The translations under genes and the position numbers were made by a program. The notes under the pieces were generated by a model, which searched no databases, was not told the origin of the DNA, and was given only the letters and a program-made list of their open reading frames with translations. A stretch of DNA of 5,128 nucleotides from Capsulimonas sp. (lineage in GTDB: Bacteria; Armatimonadota; Armatimonadia; Armatimonadales; Capsulimonadaceae): assembly GCA_025963815.1 (NCBI GenBank), contig JAOQAA010000289.1:1-5128 (forward strand). The letters run 5' to 3'. This document shows, piece after piece, positions 1-5,128 of this stretch (positions within the stretch are counted from its first letter, which is position 1; every line of letters starts with the position of its first letter).

Positions 1-1
1 C

Positions 2-541
2 CCCAAAGAGTATCAGGAAGAGATCACGCGCGTTCTGGACGCCTCGGTCCGAGAGAACCTGGTCGAAAAGCTGGAGGAGACGGCCAAGGAGCACAAGCGC
101 ACCATGGTCTTCTTCAAGTGGTACGGAGAGAACGTGGAGAACAATATTCAGATCCCGGATTTCCACGCCGATTACAAGTACATCCAGACCATTGGCGTCT
201 CGGTCTTCAACAAGAAGCAGTCTACGTCCAAGCACTTTGGCCCGTTCCGGGCGACCCTGCGCATTCTGTACAACGTCAACCAGATGGAAGACGATTCGGC
301 GTACATCACAGTGGGCAAGGTCAACAACTACTGGCGCACCGACAAGCTGTTCATCTTCGACGACACGCTGATGCACCAATCGATCAACGAGACCGAGCAG
401 CCGCGCTACAACATGTTCATCGACATCCTGCGCCCCTCGCTTGTCCCGGGCTTCTTCCGCAAAGTCGTCTCCACCGCGCGCTTCTTCCTGCGCAGCGTCA
501 ACTTCCTGTTCTACAAGAACTGGGACGTGGTCAAGGGCTAA
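2..541 (+). CDS. Aspartyl/asparaginyl beta-hydroxylase-type 2OG-Fe(II) oxygenase, 5'-truncated
   Basis: The reading frame is open from base 2 to the TAA at 539-541 (179 codons visible); the start lies outside the window. An internal ATG at 104 exists, but coding sequence in the same frame continues upstream of it, so it is not the start. Numbering from that Met: a KHFGP motif with His44, LR at 52-53, then W-x6-FIFDDTLMHQSIN with His91, PRYNMFIDILRP with Arg101. These match the beta-hydroxylase fold (AspH/LpxO-like): two iron histidines and an arginine gripping 2-oxoglutarate. His44 to Arg53 is 9 residues and His91 to Arg101 is 10, the same spacings as I recall for human AspH (H679-R688, H725-R735). 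The position equivalent to AspH H690 is Leu55, which is unusual. The C-terminal 35 residues (RPSLVPGFFRK onward) are basic and aromatic and may touch a membrane. Substrate cannot be told: protein side chains, lipid A or ornithine-lipid acyl chains are all possible. The family call is firm; the substrate is unknown. Confidence 0.85.
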   Translation, partial: PKEYQEEITRVLDASVRENLVEKLEETAKEHKRTMVFFKWYGENVENNIQIPDFHADYKYIQTIGVSVFNKKQSTSKHFGPFRATLRILYNVNQMEDDSAYITVGKVNNYWRTDKLFIFDDTLMHQSINETEQPRYNMFIDILRPSLVPGFFRKVVSTARFFLRSVNFLFYKNWDVVKG

Positions 542-563
542 CGGTAAAAGTTACGAGAATGGA

Positions 564-609
564 GGCGCGGAGGCCGGCGATGTTCGCCATCAGCCTCCGC
601 GCCTTTTTT
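564..609 (+). terminator. Rho-independent terminator with compound hairpin
   Basis: An 11-bp perfect GC-rich stem pairs GGCGCGGAGGC (564-574) with GCCTCCGCGCC (593-603), followed at once by six T residues (604-609). Inside the loop a second hairpin can form: GGCGA (576-580) with TCGCC (584-588) around a 3-base loop. It lies 22 bases after the stop of the hydroxylase gene and ends its transcript. It ends 24 bases before the next start codon. Confidence 0.9.
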
Positions 610-633
610 GCAGTGAGCTAAGAAGCATTCGAT

Positions 634-1684
<1,051 letters not shown>

Positions 1685-1692
<8 letters not shown>

Positions 1693-2119
1693 TCTCGAAG
1701 GCGACATGACGATGGCGGGTAAAGAGAATATCATACCTCTCCAATCCGAGTTCACTTTCCGCATGGAAAGCATGAGCTGGAAAAGCCAAGATTTGATCTA
1801 TGAGGAATCCGGTCGCAGCCTCTGCATTTATCTTGAGCTTTCCGGCGTCCCGCAGTTCGATTGGCTGACGTCGATGAGTGATTTCCAGACCTGGACGACG
1901 CCTGCCGGTGAGGCGATCCTCGCGGATGATCGCCAACAGATCCTGGACCGCCTCGCCAGTTGGAACGGCGAACGCCAGATCCGACTTGACATCTCCGTAC
2001 CCATGAGCGCGGAAGAAATGCATGCGGATTGTGAGCGGCGCAAACAGTCCCAGAAGCAGAGAAAAGATGGCGTGACACTGAAGCGAATATTGCGGATGCT
2101 GACCGGGCAGCGACAATAA
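1685..2119 (+). CDS. Small soluble protein of unknown function
   Basis: I do not recognise a named family with certainty. From the ATG at 1685 it is 144 residues and overlaps the SEC-C gene by 8 bases. In-frame ATGs at 1706 and 1712, behind GAAGG (1697-1701), are alternative starts giving 137 or 135 residues. The core (about residues 32-93) reads W-x6[18 protein letters not shown], then DWL, then [22 protein letters not shown]. This beta-strand-rich half, followed by W, P/G, I and a D-R-x2-I helix, loosely recalls the Imm74-like class of small proteins predicted as immunity proteins in contact-dependent systems, but the match is from memory and weak. The C-terminal tail (about 113-144) is strongly basic ([25 protein letters not shown]). 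There is no signal peptide or membrane span. Close coupling to the gene before it suggests co-translation. It is a real gene judging by its frame and tight spacing; its function is unknown. Confidence 0.75.
1697..1701 (+). promoter_or_regulatory. Possible ribosome binding site (GAAGG) for an internal start
   Basis: GAAGG lies 4 bases before the ATG at 1706 and 10 before the ATG at 1712. The earlier ATG at 1685 has only AAGAAG (1675-1680) before it, itself part of the SEC-C codons. This site therefore argues for a start at 1706 or 1712, leaving no overlap with the upstream gene. The evidence is suggestive only. Confidence 0.35.
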
Positions 2120-2164
2120 CATCACAACGCAAAGAATTCATCAAAACGATCGATTGGAGCAATC

Positions 2165-3037
2165 ATGCCGATTTCCTATTTCCCACAGCCGGATCACAGC
2201 TGGGAAACGCTCGATGGCGAAGCGCCTCAAGCTCTGCTCGATCGCCATCCGACTGGCGAGTTCCTCGCGATGCAAACGGATACCGGCGGCAAGAACCGCG
2301 CCGCCGTTTGGAACGCGCACACTAAGAAGATCGTATGGAATCCTGGCGATATCAGTGCGCTGTCCTGGCTGCCCGACGGAATGGAAATCCTGGCAGTCCG
2401 CGAAGAATACCATCCAGACCCGCGTTTACACAATGCCGGCGGCGTTCAGATCGTATCGCCGCTCCAGCGGGAGTTTTCTTATTTCGTGGAACGACTCTCG
2501 TGGCCGGCAGCGGAGCGAACTGCCTCAGCCCCCCTGACTTTGACTACCGGGTGGGTTTCACACGTTGTCGTTTCCCCTACCGCCCCTCTGGGCTTCATCG
2601 TTTGGCATGAGCAAAATGAGGGGGGCGTGGAGCAGGTTATGTGGCAAGATGGAAATCTGCGCCAGGTCCCCAATGCAGGTTATGGCGTGGGCGGCGTCAT
2701 AGGCAAAGGCCCACTCTTCAGTCCGGATGGACGCTATCTTGCTCTCAGCAGCGCAGAGCCGTTCTGGTGGTTCGATGGGGAAGACTCCGAAGCCGATCCG
2801 TATGACGATGAGGGCGCGCCCTCCCCAGGCGGCGAGTTCCAGTTTGGCTGCATCGTTATTGGAAACGTCATGATGGGTTCGTATCATTCCGTGGGTTTGA
2901 CTATGTCCGTGCCTGAGGGCTGGACTCCGGATGAAGCATCTTACGAGGCCGTGACCAGCATCGCATTTGCCGACGACGGATCGCTCCATGTCTCCTTATG
3001 GAACGGCGAAGAACGGACGATTGCAGTTTCGCCATAA
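2165..3037 (+). CDS. Beta-propeller-like (WD40/PD40-type repeat) protein
   Basis: This 290-residue protein lacks a signal peptide and is probably cytosolic. It carries several blade-like strand repeats: HPTGEFLAMQT then AAVWNAHTKKIVW (from about residue 28), SWLPDGMEILAV (about 68-78), HVVVSPTAPLGFIVWHE, FSPDGRYLALSSA (about 185-196) and FADDGSLHVSLWNG (about 268-281). The x-SPDG-x-YLA-type signature is typical of WD40 or TolB-like (PD40) blades. About five blades are visible, fewer than a canonical seven, so it is a short or degenerate propeller. An acidic insertion (about 201-216, DGEDSEADPYDDEG) sits after the fourth repeat. Propellers of this kind bind protein or ligand partners and have no catalytic residues. 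The start at 2165 is supported by GGAG at 2156-2159, 5 bases before it. It follows the previous gene by 45 bases. The partner is unknown; the fold call is moderate to good. Confidence 0.82.
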   Translation: MPISYFPQPDHSWETLDGEAPQALLDRHPTGEFLAMQTDTGGKNRAAVWNAHTKKIVWNPGDISALSWLPDGMEILAVREEYHPDPRLHNAGGVQIVSPLQREFSYFVERLSWPAAERTASAPLTLTTGWVSHVVVSPTAPLGFIVWHEQNEGGVEQVMWQDGNLRQVPNAGYGVGGVIGKGPLFSPDGRYLALSSAEPFWWFDGEDSEADPYDDEGAPSPGGEFQFGCIVIGNVMMGSYHSVGLTMSVPEGWTPDEASYEAVTSIAFADDGSLHVSLWNGEERTIAVSP

Positions 3038-3094
3038 GGATTCATGTGACGACGCCAAAGAACGGACTCAATCTTAGCGGAACCGAGGAACAGC

Positions 3095-3571
3095 ATGGCG
3101 ATCCCGGACAACCTCAAAGTCAGCTATCTTGCGGATTATCATACCGAGACTGTGGGGCGATACGGAGATGAGGGCGACCAATTTATGGCGTTCGTCGTCG
3201 CGACGCTGCCCGAGATCGTTGGGTCGGATAGGCAGAATCACAACCGATGGTACGCCGTTCTGCACACGTTCGACGCCGATGGAAACCATTTGAGTACGGA
3301 CGCCCGGTTTGCGGGCGTCACGGCGGACGGCGAGGCCCAAGTCGGGGAGCGGGCGTGGGGATGGATCGATGAGATGCTCGCCGCTTTAGAGCCGATCACG
3401 AGGATGGACATTGAAGCGCGGCTATTCTCCGTGACGGTGGACGGTTATGCGTTCGGCTTAATCGACACGTCCCATATCAGCGAGGAGGACGGATCGATCA
3501 CGGAGTCCGTCACATTGCTGCCCAACGATTTCATGTTCTTCGAGCCCTGGGATGGGGAATACGATACTTAA
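3095..3571 (+). CDS. HycA-like small protein of unknown function
   Basis: This 158-residue soluble protein starts MAIPDNLKVSYLADYHTETVGRY and has RWYAVLHTFDADGNH (about 51-65), WFAG-type FAGVTADGE, and the ending FFEPWDGEYDT (148-158). From memory these blocks match a family often automatically labelled 'formate hydrogenlyase regulatory protein HycA' in Streptomyces and other large genomes. It shows no resemblance that I can see to E. coli HycA, and no hydrogenase genes are nearby, so the label should not be taken as function. It is acidic, without membrane spans or cysteine clusters. The start at 3095 is well set by GAGGA (3085-3089), 5 bases before the ATG. The gap from the propeller gene is 57 bases, the largest inside the cluster. 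The Nudix gene follows immediately or overlaps. Existence of the gene is firm, function unknown. Confidence 0.85.
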   Translation: MAIPDNLKVSYLADYHTETVGRYGDEGDQFMAFVVATLPEIVGSDRQNHNRWYAVLHTFDADGNHLSTDARFAGVTADGEAQVGERAWGWIDEMLAALEPITRMDIEARLFSVTVDGYAFGLIDTSHISEEDGSITESVTLLPNDFMFFEPWDGEYDT

Positions 3572-3575
3572 GCTT

Positions 3576-4064
3576 ATGACAGACCAGGCTAATGTCGAGC
3601 GGTTTGCAATTCGCGCTATTCTGCTCACACCGGACCATGAGATTTTACTGCTCCGTATCCATCCTCCTAATGGCGCGGCGCCGTTCTGGATTACGCCCGG
3701 AGGCGGTCAGGATCCAGGCGAGTCGCACGAGGATACGCTGCGGCGTGAACTGATGGAGGAACTCGGCTTACAAGACTTCACCATTGGGCCAATTGTATGG
3801 CTGCGCCAGCATACGTTCAACTGGGCAGGCAACCGTATTCGGCAACGGGAGCAATATCACATCGTTCACACAGATCGGTTTGAGCCGGTGATGACGGACG
3901 CCGTTGAATCCCAATCCCTCGATCGGTTCCATTGGTGGCGAGCCGACGATCTCAACCGTTCAGAAGACCCATTGACGCCCGTATCGCTGGCGTCAATCGT
4001 CAGCCGATACCTTGCCTACGGCGCCCCCACGGAGCCGCTTGTTCTAGAGTTGCTCGTAGATTGA
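3576..4064 (+). CDS. Nudix (MutT-type) hydrolase
   Basis: The protein is 162 residues from the ATG at 3576. Nudix enzymes cleave nucleoside diphosphates linked to another group, using divalent metal. A perfect Nudix box G-x5-E-x7-R-E-L-x-E-E-x-G-L spans residues 43-65: G43, E49, R57, E58, L59, E61, E62, G64, L65. E58, E61 and E62 are the expected metal-binding glutamates. The strand before it (RFAIRAILLTPDHEILLLRI) and W38-ITPGGG are typical. Downstream, QREQYHIVHTDRF and HWWRADDL (a conserved late tryptophan region) fit the rest of the domain. The longer start at 3552 would add 8 residues (MGNTILKL) and overlap the preceding gene by 20 bases. I prefer 3576, because the added residues are not part of the fold, though neither start has a good ribosome binding site. 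Substrate is not predictable. It acts in the cytosol, as a housecleaning or signalling pyrophosphatase. The family is certain. Confidence 0.93.
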   Translation: MTDQANVERFAIRAILLTPDHEILLLRIHPPNGAAPFWITPGGGQDPGESHEDTLRRELMEELGLQDFTIGPIVWLRQHTFNWAGNRIRQREQYHIVHTDRFEPVMTDAVESQSLDRFHWWRADDLNRSEDPLTPVSLASIVSRYLAYGAPTEPLVLELLVD

Positions 4065-4094
4065 TCCAAGCACATCGGGAGGCCAGTAAAACCT

Positions 4095-4403
4095 ATGTCG
4101 CCTTTGAAAGCATCGATCCTCACTGTTATCGAGTGCTCTATCATTACCGCCTCTACGATGTTCCTGACATCTCAATACGCAGGCGCGCGCCATTATTCAT
4201 GCGGAACTCCCGCGTTGATGATTGAGCAGATGGTATTTTTTGGGACACCGCTGGCGTTAGTCGTTCCACTGTTCGGATATCTGGCCGCCCGAGGGGATCG
4301 CCTGCCCGCACTGACGGCTCGCTGGGCGGTAGTCGTCGCCGTGGTCACATGGATCGGCTCGATAGTCACGATTGCAAGACATGGAACTTTGTATCTGTTC
4401 TAA
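4095..4403 (+). CDS. Small three-helix membrane protein, unknown function
   Basis: This 102-residue protein has three hydrophobic segments, at about residues 6-25, 46-65 and 76-94, with a short loop AARGDRLPALTAR between the second and third. The first loop holds HYSCGTPA and residue 14 is another cysteine. I see no signal-peptidase or lipoprotein site. It would be an inner-membrane protein. GGGAGG (4077-4082) precedes the ATG by 12 bases, a long spacing. It is 30 bases after the Nudix gene and 15 before the next. I do not recognise its family. Confidence 0.72.
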   Translation: MSPLKASILTVIECSIITASTMFLTSQYAGARHYSCGTPALMIEQMVFFGTPLALVVPLFGYLAARGDRLPALTARWAVVVAVVTWIGSIVTIARHGTLYLF

Positions 4404-4418
4404 GCGAAGGATCACGAC

Positions 4419-4751
4419 ATGACACTCACTAAAAAGGGCTCACGCCGGATCGTTGTTGACGGTCAAGAATATCGCTGGCGAATTCCACATCAGCCAACGG
4501 AGTCCCAAGGCTGCGAATGGGGGAATATGATCGTCGCCGTGGAGCAGTTTACTGATCCTGGCGCGACACTAATCATCGACACAGGGCGCCTTCGTCTGGA
4601 TTCTTGGATCAGCCCGCCAAGCGGGAATGGCGTCACACCCAAGGAAGTCGCACAAGCTATTCGCGACGCGATTGCCGCCGGCTGGAAGCCGACGGAGCGA
4701 GGGCCGCAGTTCCCTTACATAATGCGCAGTTCCGCGGAGCAAGTCGCGTGA
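4419..4751 (+). CDS. Small conserved hypothetical protein with KKGSRRIVVDG motif
   Basis: The protein is 110 residues. It opens with KKGSRRIVVDGQEYRWRI (residues 5-22), followed by a strand-rich middle (MIVAVEQ, ATLIIDTGRLR) and a late helix VTPKEVAQAIRDAIAAGWKP (72-91). The same layout, an R-x-I-V-V-D-G-x-x-Y-R-W start and a VTP...AI..A...GW-P end, occurs in small uncharacterised proteins that I recall from several phyla, often as scattered paralogues. No function is known to me. There is no signal peptide, membrane span or catalytic motif. The ATG is preceded by GAAGGA (4406-4411) with 7 bases spacing, a good site, and the gene follows the membrane protein by only 15 bases, so co-transcription is likely. 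Existence is well supported. Confidence 0.85.
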   Translation: MTLTKKGSRRIVVDGQEYRWRIPHQPTESQGCEWGNMIVAVEQFTDPGATLIIDTGRLRLDSWISPPSGNGVTPKEVAQAIRDAIAAGWKPTERGPQFPYIMRSSAEQVA

Positions 4752-4773
4752 TAGAGAGCGAGTAAAACAGCCC

Positions 4774-4977
4774 ATGAAATTGACTTTGCGCGGGTACTTC
4801 ATCTTTTACATCGCCTTTGCGGTACTCTTCGCCGTGGCGATCGGTCTTGTCAACATGTCGCTTCGCCACACGTACACCATCCTAAGGGATAGTTCCGTTA
4901 TTCCGCTGATTTTTGTTGGCGCGGCGCCTCTCCTGCTGGGCGGAATCGCACTCGTGATTTTGCGTAAGCGCTTGTAA
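4774..4977 (+). CDS. Two-helix mini membrane protein, unknown function
   Basis: This 67-residue protein is almost entirely two transmembrane segments (about residues 8-28 and 42-63) joined by a short polar loop (SLRHTYTILRDSS). It ends in the basic RKRL, suggesting both ends face the cytosol. There is no clear ribosome binding site: GAGCGAG lies more than 10 bases upstream, so it may depend on coupling with the gene 22 bases before it. The following gene starts 9 bases after its stop. I do not recognise a family. Confidence 0.68.
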   Translation: MKLTLRGYFIFYIAFAVLFAVAIGLVNMSLRHTYTILRDSSVIPLIFVGAAPLLLGGIALVILRKRL

Positions 4978-4986
4978 GAGGGCCAC

Positions 4987-5128
4987 ATGTCAAAAATCAA
5001 GGGCGGATGGATTCTGATTGGTGTTGGCGTCGGAATGAATGTGGGAGGACAGCTGCTGTCTCGATTTGGGTTTATCACGATCGATTCACCGGGATGGCTG
5101 GCTCAACTCTATTCGGCTGCAATGCCGG
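4987..5128 (+). CDS. Start of a membrane protein, cut by the right edge
   Basis: From the ATG at 4987 the frame stays open to the end of the window (47 complete codons). GAGGG (4978-4982) lies 4 bases before the ATG and supports this start. The N-terminus MSKIKGGWILIGVGVGMNVGGQLLSRFG is a glycine-rich hydrophobic helix (about residues 7-25), likely a membrane anchor, followed by ITIDSPGWLAQLYSAAM. Its length and family are not visible. The 9-base gap to the previous gene suggests a shared transcript. Confidence 0.7.
   Translation, partial: MSKIKGGWILIGVGVGMNVGGQLLSRFGFITIDSPGWLAQLYSAAMP

Noticed and set aside
118..621. 167-codon open frame overlapping the hydroxylase gene on the same strand
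   Set aside because: It is a frame-shifted reading of the hydroxylase, whose frame carries clear family motifs. Its product is rich in Arg, His and Pro as expected of a shadow frame, and it runs through the terminator.
2120..2164. Short palindromes GAATTC and CGATCG in the intergenic gap as an operator
   Set aside because: Six-base palindromes occur often by chance; no longer dyad or repeat is present.
2558..2989. 143-codon open frame on the minus strand inside the propeller gene
   Set aside because: It is entirely antisense to the propeller repeats and has no motif of its own.
4231..4250. Run of T residues that might end a terminator
   Set aside because: It lies inside the three-helix membrane gene, encoding VFF, and has no GC-rich inverted repeat before it.

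Overview
The window is a moderately GC-rich bacterial chromosomal segment in which every supportable gene lies on the + strand. It falls into two parts separated by a strong intrinsic terminator at about 564-609. The organism cannot be fixed from the sequence. The gene styles (SEC-C/TPR protein, HycA-like protein, a GSRRIVVDG small protein) occur in large, paralogue-rich genomes such as Armatimonadota (Capsulimonas-like), Planctomycetes, Chloroflexi or Actinobacteria. An Armatimonadota-type host is only a weak guess.

Region 1 (1-541) is the C-terminal part of an aspartyl/asparaginyl beta-hydroxylase-type Fe(II)/2-oxoglutarate oxygenase, open at the left edge. Both iron histidines and the 2-oxoglutarate arginine are present with family spacing. 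One cosubstrate-contacting histidine appears to be leucine. This gene uses mostly C- and G-ending codons, more strictly than the genes after it.

Region 2 (634-5128) is a tightly packed run of nine co-directional genes, with gaps of about 4-57 bases or short overlaps, which looks like one long transcription unit or two to three nested ones. In order: a TPR-like protein ending in a SEC-C zinc motif; a small soluble protein of an unnamed family; a beta-propeller-like protein with WD40/PD40-type repeats; a small protein of the type often labelled HycA; a Nudix hydrolase; a three-helix membrane protein; a 110-residue protein with a conserved-looking KKGSRRIVVDG start; a two-helix mini membrane protein; and the beginning of another membrane protein cut by the right edge. 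No stretch longer than 300 bases lacks a gene.

How the region 2 genes work together is not evident. Only the Nudix gene has a clear enzymatic assignment. The mixture of small soluble singletons, a repeat protein, a SEC-C protein and mini membrane proteins in tandem resembles accessory or polyimmunity-type gene strings. No toxin, phage, transposase, CRISPR, tRNA or rRNA is visible, so this is an inference from gene arrangement only.
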